A stretch of 64,000 nt of DNA from Streptomyces griseus (GCF_900460065.1 NZ_UAVD01000024.1:248001-312000), one strand, 5' to 3'. Counted from the stretch's first letter, positions 16,359 to 25,949 are shown. Translations and numbers: made by a program. The notes: generated from the sequence alone by a model not told the origin.

Positions 16359-17153
16359 ATGGCAACGCTGGAGATCCGCGCGCTGTCCGTCGGCTACGGC
16401 CCGGTCCGGGCGCTGCGCGACATCTCGGTCGACGTACCGGACGGCGGGATCACCGCCGTACTCGGCGGCAACGGCGCGGGCAAGACCACGCTGCTGCGGG
16501 CCGTGTCGCGGACCCTCGGCTTCCACCGCGGGACGGGCACCGGGACCATCCGGTTCGACGGCCGCCCCCTGGAGGGGCTGCGGCCCGCCCAGGTGGTGGC
16601 CGCCGGGGTGGTCCAGGTGCCGGAGGGCCGGCAGGTCTTCGCCCGGATGACGGTGGCCGACAACCTGCGGGCGGGCGCCCTCGGGGCCCGCGGCGGGCGC
16701 AAGGAGACCGGCGCGGCGCTCGCCCGGGTGCACGAACTCTTCCCGGTGCTCGCCGACCGCGCGCACCAGCGGGCCGGGCTGCTGTCCGGCGGCGAGCAGC
16801 AGATGCTGGCCATGGGCCGCGCCCTGATGGCGGGACCCCGGCTGCTCCTGCTGGACGAGCCCTCGCTCGGTCTCGCCCCGCTGATGGCGGCCAGGATCGC
16901 CGAGACCGTGCAGGAGATCAACGCGGGCGGCACCTCCGTCATGCTCGTCGAGCAGAACGCGGCGATCGCCCTGCGGCTCGCCTCCACGGCGTACGTCCTC
17001 GACGTCGGCGAGGTCGCCCTGTCCGGGCCCGCCGACGAACTCGCCGCCTCCGACGAGGTCCGCCGCCGCTACCTGGGCGTCGTCGACGAGGCGGCGGCGG
17101 ACGCCGACCCGGCCGCCCGGAACCGCCGCACCCTGAGCAGGTGGTCCGCGTGA
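16359..17153 (+). CDS. livF: Branched-chain amino acid-type ABC transporter, ATPase LivF
   Basis: This 264-aa ATPase has Walker A GGNGAGKTT, signature LSGGEQQ, Walker B LLLLDEPS and the switch His region MLVEQNA typical of LivF. It energises import together with LivG. A strong site GGAAGGAGG sits before the ATG. It opens a five-gene operon in which every junction overlaps. The C-terminus is about 25 residues longer than classical LivF (EAAADADPAARNRRTLSRW). Confidence 0.95.
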   Translation: MATLEIRALSVGYGPVRALRDISVDVPDGGITAVLGGNGAGKTTLLRAVSRTLGFHRGTGTGTIRFDGRPLEGLRPAQVVAAGVVQVPEGRQVFARMTVADNLRAGALGARGGRKETGAALARVHELFPVLADRAHQRAGLLSGGEQQMLAMGRALMAGPRLLLLDEPSLGLAPLMAARIAETVQEINAGGTSVMLVEQNAAIALRLASTAYVLDVGEVALSGPADELAASDEVRRRYLGVVDEAAADADPAARNRRTLSRWSA

Positions 17154-17950
17154 CCCCCACCGCCACGGCCGCCGCGCACAGCACGACGGCCGCACTCGCC
17201 GTCGAGGACGTCACCGTCCGCTTCTCTGGGCTCACCGCACTCGACGGCGTCTCCTTCACCGTCGAACCCGGCAGTGTGCACGCCGTCATCGGACCCAACG
17301 GCGCGGGCAAGTCCACCTGCTTCAACGTCCTGTCCGGCGTCTACCGCGCCACCTCAGGACACGTCCGGCTCGGCGACACCGAACTCACCGGACTCCCGCC
17401 GCACACCATCGCGGGCCTCGGGGTCGCCCGCACCTTCCAGAACCTGGCACTGCCCCCGCACGCCACCGTCGCCGACAGCCTTCTCCTCGGCCGCCACCGG
17501 CTGACCCGCTCCGGGTTCCTCGCCACCGGTCTGCGGCTGCCCTCCGCCGCCCGGGAGGAACGGCGCCACCGCGAACGGGTCCGGGAGATCGCCGAATTCA
17601 TCGGCCTGGACGAGGAGTTGGAGCGCCCGGCGGGATCGCTGCCGTACGGGCAGCAGAAGCTCGTCGAGCTGGGCCGCGCGCTGTGCATGGAGCCGAAGGT
17701 GCTGCTGCTCGACGAGCCGATCGCCGGGATGACCGCGGACGAACGCCGCCGCACCGCGGCCGTCGTGGCGGACGTACGCGACAGCCTCGGCATCTCCATC
17801 GTGCTGGTCGAGCACGACATGGGGGTGGTGATGCGGCTCGCGGACGCGGTGACCGTACTCGACTTCGGACGACGGATCGCCGGGGGTGCCCCCGCCGAGG
17901 TCCAGAACGATCCGGCCGTCGTCCAGGCATATTTGGGAGCACCTCAATGA
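17150..17950 (+). CDS. livG: Branched-chain amino acid-type ABC transporter, ATPase LivG
   Basis: This 266-aa ATPase has Walker A GPNGAGKS, the LivG-type segment GLGVARTFQN, a signature variant PYGQQKLVEL and Walker B LLLLDEPIAGM. LPYGQQ in place of LSGGQ is normal in LivG. The GTG at 17150 overlaps the livF stop by four bases (GTGA), which fixes the start better than the in-frame GTG at 17141. Confidence 0.94.
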   Translation: MTPTATAAAHSTTAALAVEDVTVRFSGLTALDGVSFTVEPGSVHAVIGPNGAGKSTCFNVLSGVYRATSGHVRLGDTELTGLPPHTIAGLGVARTFQNLALPPHATVADSLLLGRHRLTRSGFLATGLRLPSAAREERRHRERVREIAEFIGLDEELERPAGSLPYGQQKLVELGRALCMEPKVLLLDEPIAGMTADERRRTAAVVADVRDSLGISIVLVEHDMGVVMRLADAVTVLDFGRRIAGGAPAEVQNDPAVVQAYLGAPQ

Positions 17951-18837
17951 CCACGTCTGTCGAACTCCTCCTCGGCGGCCTGTCGATCGGCTCGGTCTAC
18001 GCGCTCATCGCGCTCGGGTTCGTCGTCATCTTCAAGGCCACCGAGGTCGTCAACTTCGCCCACGCGTCCCTGCTGTTGGCGGGCGGCTACGTCACCGCCG
18101 TGCTCCACGACGACATCGGGTTCTGGCCCGCGCTGCTCGTCGGGATCGCGGGGGCGGCGACCGTCGGGGCGGGCATCGAGTTCTTCGTGATGCGCCGCTA
18201 CCGGGGCAGCGACCACAGCGTCCTGGCCATCGTCACCATCGGCGTCGACATCCTCCTGATCACCGAACTCACCCGCCGGATGGGCACGGACGTGCTCGCC
18301 CTCGGCGACCCCTGGGGCAACGAGGTCGTCTCCGTCGGCGGTGTCACCCTCGCCCAGACCCGGATCGCCGCGTTCCTCGCCGCCGGGCTGCTGATCACGG
18401 TGTTCCTGCTGGCCTTCCGCTACACCTCGTGGGGCGTGTCGATGCGCGCAGCCGCCGAGAACCCGCAGACGGCGGCGCTCATGGGCATCAAGCTGGGGCG
18501 GGTCTCGCTCGCCGCGTGGGCGGTCGCCGGAGCACTCGCCGCCGTCGCCGCCCTCTTCCTCACCGTGTTCCCGACCCCGGGCCTGGAGCGCGCCACCTCG
18601 CTCGCCGCGCTCAAGGCGTTCCCCGCCGCGATCCTCGGCGGACTCGACTCCACCACCGGGGCGCTGGCCGGGGGTCTCATCGTCGGCGTCACCGAATCGT
18701 TCGCCACCGGCTACCAGAGCGACCTCGCCTTCCTCGGCCGGGGCATCGGCGATCTGGCGCCCTACCTGGTGATGGTGGCCGTCCTGCTGATCCGCCCCGC
18801 GGGACTCTTCGGCACGAAGGAGCCGGCCCGTGTCTGA
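17947..18837 (+). CDS. livH: Branched-chain amino acid-type ABC permease LivH
   Basis: This 296-aa permease has eight or so membrane helices. The N-terminal GGLSIGSVYALIALGFVVIFKATEVVNFAH is the LivH hallmark, and AAAENPQTAALMGI with the later AFPAAILGGLDSTTGALAGG is the EAA-like coupling region. ATGA overlaps the livG stop. It forms the membrane channel with LivM. Confidence 0.95.
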   Translation: MTTSVELLLGGLSIGSVYALIALGFVVIFKATEVVNFAHASLLLAGGYVTAVLHDDIGFWPALLVGIAGAATVGAGIEFFVMRRYRGSDHSVLAIVTIGVDILLITELTRRMGTDVLALGDPWGNEVVSVGGVTLAQTRIAAFLAAGLLITVFLLAFRYTSWGVSMRAAAENPQTAALMGIKLGRVSLAAWAVAGALAAVAALFLTVFPTPGLERATSLAALKAFPAAILGGLDSTTGALAGGLIVGVTESFATGYQSDLAFLGRGIGDLAPYLVMVAVLLIRPAGLFGTKEPARV

Positions 18838-19981
18838 CACCACCGCCGAAGCCCCTGCCGCGACCTCCCCCGTGCGGGGCGGCCCGGAAAACCTCACCGA
18901 CCGGCTGCGCGGCCCCCGCACGTACGCCGTGCTCATCGGCTCCCTCCTGCTCCTCGTCCTCCCGTTCTACCTGGACCGCTTCTGGCTCCAGGCCGGACTG
19001 TTCGCGATGGCGGCCGCGATCGGCGCCATCGGGCTCAACATGCTCACCGGCGCCACCGGGCAGCTCTCCATGGGCCACGCGTTCTTCCTCGCCGTCGGCG
19101 CGTACGGCTACTCCGTCCTGGCGGGGGAGAGCGGCACCGAGAACGGGCACGCGCTGACCGGACTCGGACTGCCCACCTGGCTGGCCGCGATCCTCGCCGT
19201 GCTGCTCGCCGGAGCGGCGGGCGGGATCTTCAGCCCCATCGCCGGACGGCTGCGCGGCGCGTACCTCGGCATCGCGACGCTCGCCCTGATCTTCATCGGG
19301 CAGCACGTCCTGTTCAACGCGGGCTCCCTGACCGGCGGTTACAACGGCCGGAACGTACCGCCGCTGTCCGTCTTCGGGTTCACCTTCGACGACTCCGAAC
19401 TCGTCGTCGCCGCCGTGCCGTTCGGATCGTCGGAGAAGCTCTGGTACGCGGGCCTTCTCGCGCTCCTGCTGAGCGCCCTGTTCGCCCGGGGCGTGCTGCG
19501 CGGCCGGCCCGGACGCGCCATGAACGCGATCCGGGACCACCGGATCGCCGCCGGGGTGATGGGTGTGCCGGTGGCCCGCTACCGGGCCGGGGTCTTCGTC
19601 CTGTCCTCGATGTACGCGGGGCTCGCCGGCGTCCTGCTCGCCCTGGTCTTCCAGCGGACCGTGCCCGAGTACTTCGGCATGATCCTCTCCCTCGAATACC
19701 TCGCCATGATCGTCATCGGCGGGCTCGGCAGCGTCGCGGGCGCGGTGGTCGGCGCCGCCTTCGTCTCCCTGCTCCCGCAGGTGTTCACGCACTACAGCGA
19801 CTCCCTGCCGCTGGTCTCCGCCCCCGGCACGGGCGGTCTCGCACCCGGTGAGGCGTCCCGCTATCTGTACGGCGCCGCGGTGGTCGCGGTGGTCCTGTTC
19901 CTGCCCGGCGGCCTCGCCCGCCTGGGCCTCGCACGCGCGAAGAAGCCCGCGGCTCCGAAGAATCCAGGGGAGAAGTCATGA
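18830..19981 (+). CDS. livM: Branched-chain amino acid-type ABC permease LivM
   Basis: This 383-aa permease has a hydrophilic 30-residue N-terminal tail and then about ten helices. IGLNMLTGATGQLSMGHAFF and RGRPGRAMNAIRDHRIAAGVMG are LivM signatures, as is YLAMIVIGGLGSVAGAVVGA. The GTG at 18830 overlaps livH by 8 bp. It pairs with LivH. Confidence 0.95.
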   Translation: MSDTTAEAPAATSPVRGGPENLTDRLRGPRTYAVLIGSLLLLVLPFYLDRFWLQAGLFAMAAAIGAIGLNMLTGATGQLSMGHAFFLAVGAYGYSVLAGESGTENGHALTGLGLPTWLAAILAVLLAGAAGGIFSPIAGRLRGAYLGIATLALIFIGQHVLFNAGSLTGGYNGRNVPPLSVFGFTFDDSELVVAAVPFGSSEKLWYAGLLALLLSALFARGVLRGRPGRAMNAIRDHRIAAGVMGVPVARYRAGVFVLSSMYAGLAGVLLALVFQRTVPEYFGMILSLEYLAMIVIGGLGSVAGAVVGAAFVSLLPQVFTHYSDSLPLVSAPGTGGLAPGEASRYLYGAAVVAVVLFLPGGLARLGLARAKKPAAPKNPGEKS

Positions 19982-21231
19982 AACTCAGAGTGCTCACGGC
20001 CGTGGTCGCGGCCCTCGCCGTCACCCTCGTCGGGTGCAGCGGCAAGGCGACCGACGGAAAGGCCGCCGAGGAGGGCGAGGGCGGCATCAAGACGGGTCCC
20101 GGGGTCTCCTCCTCGACGATCTCCCTCGGTGTGCTGACCGACATGACCGGCGTCTACGCCTCACTGGGCAAGAGCGTCACCCAGGCCCAGCAGCTGTGGG
20201 TGAAGCAGACGAACGACGCGGGCGGCATCTGCGACCGGAAGATCGAACTGACGGTCCGCGACCACGGATACGATCCGCAGAAGGCGATCGCGGCCTACAC
20301 GGAGCTGGAGCCGGAGGTGGTGGGCTTCGCCCAGTTCATCGGCTCCCCGTTCGTCGCCGCCGTCGAACAGCGCATCGACGGCCAGGACAAGGGCCTGGTG
20401 CTGCCGCAGGCCTGGTCGGCGAATCTGCTGGGCTCCCCGTACGTCAGGGTCATCGGCGCCACCTACGACGTCGAGACGATCAACCTCGTCGACTACCTCC
20501 TCGCCGAGAAGCGCATCGCGAAGGGCGACAGGATCGGTCACGTCTACTTCGAGGGCGACTACGGCGAGAACGCGCTCGTCGGCTCGAAGCACGCGGCGAA
20601 GGAGGCCGGTCTCACCGTCGTCGAGCAGAAGATCAAGCCGACCGACAACGACATGACGGCCCAGGTCGCCGCCCTCAAGCAGGCCGGGGTCAAGGCCGTG
20701 ATCGTCAGCGCGGGCCCGCGCCAGGCGGCCTCCCTCGTCGGCGTCGCGGCGGCCACCGGCTTCGGCGTCCCGGTCGTCGGCAACAACTCGGCCTTCGCCC
20801 CGCAGCTGTTGAAGACCCAGGCGGGCCCCGCGCTGCTCAAGGACTACTACGTCGCCGCCTCCACGCTGCCCATCGGCGACCCGGGCGACGGCCCCGCCAA
20901 GCTGGCCGAGGAGTACGCCGCCCAGTACCCGAAGGACGTGCTCGACAACGGCGTCGTCGCCGGCTACACGGCGGCCTCCCTGTTCGGCGAGGCCCTGTCG
21001 AAGGCCTGCGACGACAAGGACCTCACCCGCGAGGGCATCGACAAGGCGCTGCTGACGATCAAGGGGTACGGGAGCGAGTTCGGGGTGTCGCACGACTTCT
21101 CGGACCCCAAGGCCCCGTCCACCCGCGAGAGCGTCATCATGAAGCCGGACGCGGGTGCCGCCGGCGGGCTGAAGGTGGTCCGGCCGGCCGAGGTCGCCGC
21201 GGCGGCCGAGACCTTCACCGCCGGTTCCTGA
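19978..21231 (+). CDS. livK: Liv-type ABC substrate-binding lipoprotein
   Basis: This 417-aa lipoprotein carries the lipobox LVGC with Cys20, so it is anchored outside the membrane. The mature part is a type I periplasmic binding fold (ISLGVLTDMTGVYASLGK, AVIVSAGPRQAASLV). It delivers the ligand to LivHM. Liv-type binding proteins in actinobacteria take branched-chain amino acids, amides, urea or aromatic acids, and the ligand here cannot be decided. ATGA overlaps livM. The operon ends here and runs into the convergent kinase gene 33 bp away. Confidence 0.93.
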   Translation: MKLRVLTAVVAALAVTLVGCSGKATDGKAAEEGEGGIKTGPGVSSSTISLGVLTDMTGVYASLGKSVTQAQQLWVKQTNDAGGICDRKIELTVRDHGYDPQKAIAAYTELEPEVVGFAQFIGSPFVAAVEQRIDGQDKGLVLPQAWSANLLGSPYVRVIGATYDVETINLVDYLLAEKRIAKGDRIGHVYFEGDYGENALVGSKHAAKEAGLTVVEQKIKPTDNDMTAQVAALKQAGVKAVIVSAGPRQAASLVGVAAATGFGVPVVGNNSAFAPQLLKTQAGPALLKDYYVAASTLPIGDPGDGPAKLAEEYAAQYPKDVLDNGVVAGYTAASLFGEALSKACDDKDLTREGIDKALLTIKGYGSEFGVSHDFSDPKAPSTRESVIMKPDAGAAGGLKVVRPAEVAAAAETFTAGS

Positions 21232-21264
21232 GCCGCGCCGGGAGGTCCGGCCGGTGCCACCCGG

Positions 21265-23454
21265 TCAGACCTCCCGGCCGTCCGTTCCGATGTACCGGAA
21301 GCGCCCCCGCTCCACGCGGTAGACGAAGACCCCGGTCCCGGTGTACGTCCCGTTGGCGGGCTCGAAGGCGTAGCTCTTGGACACCCCCTTGTACGTGGTC
21401 GTCCGCAGCGCGGGCAGCAGGTCCTGCCGGCCCACCTTCTCCCGGCCCAGCCCCTCGGCGCAGGCGGCGATCAGCCCGACGGCGTCGTACGCCTCCGCCG
21501 CGAACAGCGGAGGCACACCGTCGAAGCGCTTGCGGTAGGCGGCCGCGAACGGGCGCACCGAGGGCACGGAAGCCGGGTCGGCGGCCGTCGAGACGACCAG
21601 CCAGCCCGCCGCGTCCTGACCGGCCTCCGCAAGGAACCGGGGGTCGTGCACGGCCTGGGTGGCGATCCTCGGCCCCAGGAACCCGGCCCTGTTCAGCGAC
21701 TTCGCGAACCGGCCGGCATCCGACCAGCCACCCCCGTACACCACCGCCCCCGGCCGCTTCGCGGCGATCCGCTCCGCCTCCGCGTCCAGGTCGCGGCTGC
21801 CCTCCCGCACGGTCTCCGCGAGCACCGTGCGCCCGTTGCCGCGGAGCCCCGCGTCGAGGAAGCGGGTGGTCTGGCGGCCGTACTCGGTGCCGTCGTCGAC
21901 CAGCGCGACCCTGTCGATCTCGTACGCCCCGAGGAACTGCGCCACCGGCAGCATCTGCATGTCGTTGCGCGGCCGGGCGCACAGGAAGATCCGGTTCAGA
22001 TGGCGGATGTCCCCGTCGACCACGCTGAGCAGCGGCAGCGCCGCCTCGTCGTAGGCGACCAGCGCCTCCCGGGCCGCGTCCGTGCCGGTCGCCCCGATCG
22101 CCGCCACCAGGAGCGGGTCCTCGGCGAACCGGCGCACCGCAGCCTTCGCCCGCTCCTCGTCGCCCCCGTCGTCGACCGTGGTCAGCCGCAGCGTGAACGC
22201 CGCGTCCCCGCGCGCGTTGTGCTCGGCGACGGCGAGCCGGACCGCCCGCTCCTGCCCCTTGCCGAGGGCGGCCGACGGGCCGCTGAGGTCGGCCTGGAGT
22301 CCGATGCGCAGCTCCGGGCGGGCCGCCTTCCCGTCGTCGCCCCCGTTCCCGCCGACCGGATCGCCCCCACCGGAGGAGACCAGCCACGCGGCGGTGGTGC
22401 CCGTCGCGGCGAGGGCCGCGCCCCCGGCGACGTACGCGAGGAAGCGACGGCGGCCGGGGGAGGGGGCCACGGCCGTCGTGTCCCGGCCTCCGCTCCCGGC
22501 CCCGGTTCCGGCGCCCGTGTCAGGGCCACCGAACGGACCGCCGCCCCCGCCCGCGTCCAGGCTCGTCGCGTCGATGTCGGGCAGGGCGAGCATCCGCGCC
22601 GAGCGCTCGGCGATCAGATGGGTGACCGGACCGGGCAGCCAGCTGCCGCCCGACAGGTCCTCGGCGAACGCCCGGCGGACGTCCGCCGCCGCGGGACGGT
22701 CCCCCGGGTCCTTCGACAGGCACGCCCCGACGACCGGGAGCAGCCCGGGCGGCAGCGCGCTCAGGTCCGCCGTGTCGTGCACGGTGCGGAACAGCATCGC
22801 CTCCACCGGGCCGCTGCCGAACGGCCGCCCGCCGGTGGCCGCGTACACCAGCACGCAGCCCAGTGAGAAGACGTCGCTCGCCGGTCCGATCCGCCGCCCC
22901 TGCGCCTGCTCGGGCGAGAGGAAGCCGGGGGAGCCGACGATCACGTCCGTCGCCGTGAGGACGGTGTCGTCCAGGGCCCGCGCGATCCCGAAGTCGATGA
23001 GCCGGGGCCCGTCCAGGCCCAGCAGCACGTTGCCGGGCTTCACGTCCCGGTGCACGAGCCCCGCCGCGTGGACCGCGTCCAGCGCCTCCGCGAGCATCGA
23101 GCCCAGCGCGCGCACCCCGCGCTCCGGCAGCGGCCCCCCGCCGCCCACCGCCTCGCTCAGGGCGGGGCCGGGCACGAACTCGGTGGCCAGCCACGGGGCG
23201 GGCGCCTCGGTGTCGGCGTCGACCACCGGTACCGCCCACCGGTTGCGGACCTGCCGGGCGATGGCCACCTCCCGCCGGAAGCGGGTGCGGAAGGCGGTGT
23301 CGTCGGCGTACTCCGCCCGGATCAGCTTGATCGCCACCAGTGCGCCGCCGGGCGACCGGCCCAGCAGCACCACGCCCATGCCGCCGGCGCCGAGCCGGCC
23401 GAGGACGCGGTACCCGGCGATCCGTGCCGGGTCGGTGGAACGGAGCGGTTCCAT
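21265..23454 (-). CDS. Receptor-type Ser/Thr protein kinase with Liv-type extracellular binding domain
   Basis: The 729-aa protein has a Hanks-type kinase at residues 15-270: GRLGAGGMG loop, Lys43 in VAIK, HRDVKPGN at 135-142, DFG at 154-156 and SPE at 180-182. A Gly/Asp-rich linker leads to one membrane segment at about 338-360 (RRRFLAYVAGGAALAATGTTAAWLV). Residues about 380-715 form a type I periplasmic binding fold of the Liv class (LRIGLQADLSGPSAALGKG, VVYGGGWSDAGRFAKSL). The kinase would be inside and the binding domain outside. It is convergent with the Liv transporter operon, which suggests a shared ligand. The partner lipoprotein gene lies 55 bp upstream. Confidence 0.92.
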   Translation of the reverse strand: MEPLRSTDPARIAGYRVLGRLGAGGMGVVLLGRSPGGALVAIKLIRAEYADDTAFRTRFRREVAIARQVRNRWAVPVVDADTEAPAPWLATEFVPGPALSEAVGGGGPLPERGVRALGSMLAEALDAVHAAGLVHRDVKPGNVLLGLDGPRLIDFGIARALDDTVLTATDVIVGSPGFLSPEQAQGRRIGPASDVFSLGCVLVYAATGGRPFGSGPVEAMLFRTVHDTADLSALPPGLLPVVGACLSKDPGDRPAAADVRRAFAEDLSGGSWLPGPVTHLIAERSARMLALPDIDATSLDAGGGGGPFGGPDTGAGTGAGSGGRDTTAVAPSPGRRRFLAYVAGGAALAATGTTAAWLVSSGGGDPVGGNGGDDGKAARPELRIGLQADLSGPSAALGKGQERAVRLAVAEHNARGDAAFTLRLTTVDDGGDEERAKAAVRRFAEDPLLVAAIGATGTDAAREALVAYDEAALPLLSVVDGDIRHLNRIFLCARPRNDMQMLPVAQFLGAYEIDRVALVDDGTEYGRQTTRFLDAGLRGNGRTVLAETVREGSRDLDAEAERIAAKRPGAVVYGGGWSDAGRFAKSLNRAGFLGPRIATQAVHDPRFLAEAGQDAAGWLVVSTAADPASVPSVRPFAAAYRKRFDGVPPLFAAEAYDAVGLIAACAEGLGREKVGRQDLLPALRTTTYKGVSKSYAFEPANGTYTGTGVFVYRVERGRFRYIGTDGREV

Positions 23455-23509
23455 CAGGGGTCAGTGCCTTTCTTCGGGGCTCGCGGTCACGTCGCCTCCA
23501 GGCCCGCGG

Positions 23510-24361
23510 TCACGTCAGTTCCAACTCGACGCGGTAGAGCACCTTGGCGCCGCCCTCGGCGGCGATCCGCAGCAGATCGCTGTTCCGGTAGCCCTTCGCG
23601 CCCTTGACGGACACGGCTGTCGTCACCGGGCCGATCCGGGACTTGGTCCACACGTAGTCCTGGGTGCCGCCGGACTCCGGACCGGTGTACTTCCCGGCCT
23701 CGAACAGCGAGGCGTCCGCGTTGCGCACGTCCTTCTGGTCGAACCGGAGCGACATCAGACCGCTGAGGCGCTGCCCGCCGCCCAGCTCCTGTTCCGGGCA
23801 GCGGAAGCTCTCCTGGACGGTGTCCTTGATCTCCTCCTCCGCGCCCGCCACGCTCCGGTGCACGGTCACGGTCACCGCCCCCTGAACCCGGCCCCTGCCG
23901 TCCCGCGCCGGGATGTCGAGCCGCCGTGTGAAGCTGTCCAGGACGCCGGACGGCAGCGCGGAGCGGGTCCAGACGCAGGAGTCGGGGAGCACGGGCCAGC
24001 TGCCGCCGCTCTCGTACGGGGTGTGCCGGACCATCCCGGCCGTCCAGTCGTTCTCCCCGAGCGCGGCCTCACGGGTCAGCCTCCGGGCCTGGTCCGCGTC
24101 CTTCGGCACCCGCGCCGGGTTCGGCGTGAACGTGTAGGCGCTGGGCAGCGCCCCCGGCAGCGTGGACTCCTTCCCGTCCGGCTTCCCCGACGCCCCCGTC
24201 TTCTCGCCGTCGGCCGCCGGGCCGCCCTGCCGCTCCGATCCGCTCGGCTCCGGGCCCGGCCCGTCCCCGCCCTTCGACGCCGACCCGCCGCACCCGGCCA
24301 GCAGCGCCCCCGCCGCCGCGACGGCCGCCACGCGTGTCCCCACCAGCATCAGCTTCATCAT
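23510..24361 (-). CDS. Putative lipoprotein upstream of the receptor kinase
   Basis: This 283-aa protein has a clear lipobox, LLAGC, after a short basic and hydrophobic signal, then a 50-residue linker rich in Gly, Pro, Ser and charged residues. The remaining 210 residues contain two cysteines (SCVW and RCPE) and no family I recognise. It ends 55 bp before the receptor kinase on the same strand and is probably co-transcribed. Two adjacent ATG codons (24361, 24358) follow GGGGGT. A role in signal input to the kinase is possible but unproved. Confidence 0.72.
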   Translation of the reverse strand: MMKLMLVGTRVAAVAAAGALLAGCGGSASKGGDGPGPEPSGSERQGGPAADGEKTGASGKPDGKESTLPGALPSAYTFTPNPARVPKDADQARRLTREAALGENDWTAGMVRHTPYESGGSWPVLPDSCVWTRSALPSGVLDSFTRRLDIPARDGRGRVQGAVTVTVHRSVAGAEEEIKDTVQESFRCPEQELGGGQRLSGLMSLRFDQKDVRNADASLFEAGKYTGPESGGTQDYVWTKSRIGPVTTAVSVKGAKGYRNSDLLRIAAEGGAKVLYRVELELT

Positions 24362-24789
24362 CCGACCCCCTGGTCCCCCGCACCGCACCCCGGCCGAACG
24401 GTCCGGGCGTCGGTGGCGAGGCGATTCTAGAAGCGGACAGCGCCCCGGGGACGGGAACCCGCTACTCATCCGACCGGCGGAACCGCTCAGCCGACGACGG
24501 GGCTCCGGCTCTGGCGGTCCGGCGCGCGGAATGGTAGGCGCCGGACATGAAGGACGTCCGCGCATGGCCGGATCTCAACCGTCGACGCGAGCGGGAAGCC
24601 TGTTCCGGCGCGGTGCCCGTGGGGGCGCGGGCCTCGGGCAGCCGCTCCTCCGGGGCTTCATGATCGGCGGAAAATTGGTCTGGACCACATGGAATGCCGG
24701 TGATTAGCTCATTCCGGACTCCGCGCCTTCGGGCCGGGTCCGCCCAGTTTTGACCATGTCCTGCCGAGTCCTGCTGAGGGGATCCATCC
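24362..24789. other. 428-bp divergent intergenic region
   Basis: No convincing gene is present. It holds the promoters for the lipoprotein/kinase pair (minus) and the methyltransferase operon (plus). A DasR-like palindrome lies at 24676-24687. TTGACC follows at about 24753, 37 bp before the methyltransferase start. The last 130 bp before the operon are visibly more AT-rich than the surroundings. Confidence 0.6.
24676..24687. promoter_or_regulatory. DasR-like operator (dre)
   Basis: TGGTC-TG-GACCA is palindromic in its arms and differs by one base from TGGTCTAGACCA, the core of the DasR response element that controls chitin and N-acetylglucosamine genes in Streptomyces. The flanking ATTGG...CCACA also fits in part. 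It is 103 bp upstream of the methyltransferase start. Recognition is from memory of the consensus. Confidence 0.6.
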
Positions 24790-25938
24790 GTGATCGACAT
24801 CGTGGCGATACTCAGGGCCGAGGACGCCGCCCTGGACTTCCTCTCCGTGATCGGCGGCCGGGAGAACGAGGTCCACGTCCTGTGCGGCGACACCGGCGAG
24901 CGCCTGGTGCTCCCGGCGGGCCGGCCCCTCGCCGAACGGCTCGACGCCCTGGCCCGGCTGGTCGGGCCGGTCGACGAGCACGCCGCCTCGCCGGGACCCG
25001 CGGCCCTGGCGGCCCTCGTCGAGGCATCCGCCCCGGCCGGTCCGGCCCGCCTCTGGACCCACTCGCCCGCCGACACCCGGCGCAGCCGCGGCCGGCTCGG
25101 CCGGGACGCCGCCGACGCCGCGGGGGAGCGGGCCGTCCTGCACGCCGTCGGCCACTCGCCCTACCTCCAGTTCATCAGCGACCTGGACCGCCCCCTGGAC
25201 CGGACCGAGGTCGCCGCCAAGCTCGACTTCGTCAACCGGCACTGCGGACACCTGCTGCGCACAGCCTCGGAGGAGCACGTCGTGCGGACCGGCCGGGTCC
25301 ATGCCACCGAACGCTTCTTCGCGGCCGGACCCGACGAACGCGACCGGCTGTTCGCCCTCCTGGCCAGTCTCGACGAGGACGCCGCCACGGTCCCCGACCC
25401 CTGGGAGTTCGCCACCTCCGGCTACGAGGCGGAGCGGCTGGACACCACCGTCGCGTGGATCGCCGGGCACCTCCCGCCCGGCGGCGGGCCCCTCGTCGAG
25501 GTCGGGGCCTGCGAAGGCGCCCTCACCACCCGGCTCGTGGACAAGGGCTTCACCGTCCACGCGACCGAGCCCAACCGGGCCTTCCGGGACCGGCTGGCCG
25601 GCCACGCGGGGGCCGCCGCGCACATCCACGCGGAGTCCCTGGAGGAGCTGGCCGCCCGCCGGGAACTCCCCGGCGCGGCCTACCTGCTGATCGAGATGCT
25701 GTACTACGGCCAGGATCTCGACCTGCTCGACCGCCTCCCCGCCGACCTGGTCTTCGTCGCCCTGGAACCGGAGACGCTCGCCGCCCGGCTCACCCCCTGG
25801 CTGGCGCACACCCGGCACTGGGAGAAGGCCGACGAGACGCCGCTCGTCGCCCCGGCGCTGGAGTCCGTGTGCGGCGGCCGCGCCTATCTGAGCAAGCGCG
25901 GCAGCATCGGCGTCCTGCTGCGGCGCACCGGCGCCTGA
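24790..25938 (+). CDS. SAM-dependent methyltransferase, NodS-like
   Basis: This 382-aa protein has two parts. Residues about 1-200 are not firmly recognised; LWTHSPADTRRSRG may echo a PIG-L-like fold. Residues about 205-375 form a class I methyltransferase with motif I LVEVGACEGALT, an acidic residue after strand 2 (HATEPN) and LIEMLYYGQDL. The last matches the position of VAEVLYY in NodS, which N-methylates deacetylated glucosamine in Nod factors. Two following genes, one a PIG-L deacetylase, form an operon with it. The GTG start has GAGGGG 8 bp upstream. A GlcNAc-derived substrate is inference. Confidence 0.8.
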   Translation: MIDIVAILRAEDAALDFLSVIGGRENEVHVLCGDTGERLVLPAGRPLAERLDALARLVGPVDEHAASPGPAALAALVEASAPAGPARLWTHSPADTRRSRGRLGRDAADAAGERAVLHAVGHSPYLQFISDLDRPLDRTEVAAKLDFVNRHCGHLLRTASEEHVVRTGRVHATERFFAAGPDERDRLFALLASLDEDAATVPDPWEFATSGYEAERLDTTVAWIAGHLPPGGGPLVEVGACEGALTTRLVDKGFTVHATEPNRAFRDRLAGHAGAAAHIHAESLEELAARRELPGAAYLLIEMLYYGQDLDLLDRLPADLVFVALEPETLAARLTPWLAHTRHWEKADETPLVAPALESVCGGRAYLSKRGSIGVLLRRTGA

Positions 25939-25949
25939 CGGAGCCCGCG

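Noticed and set aside
18689..19792. Antisense frame opposite livM
   Set aside because: It lies fully within livM on the opposite strand and is rich in Asp/Glu/Gly/Arg without motifs.
24162..24707. Open frame in the region upstream of the methyltransferase
   Set aside because: Its first part is antisense to the lipoprotein and it has no recognisable domain or ribosome binding site.
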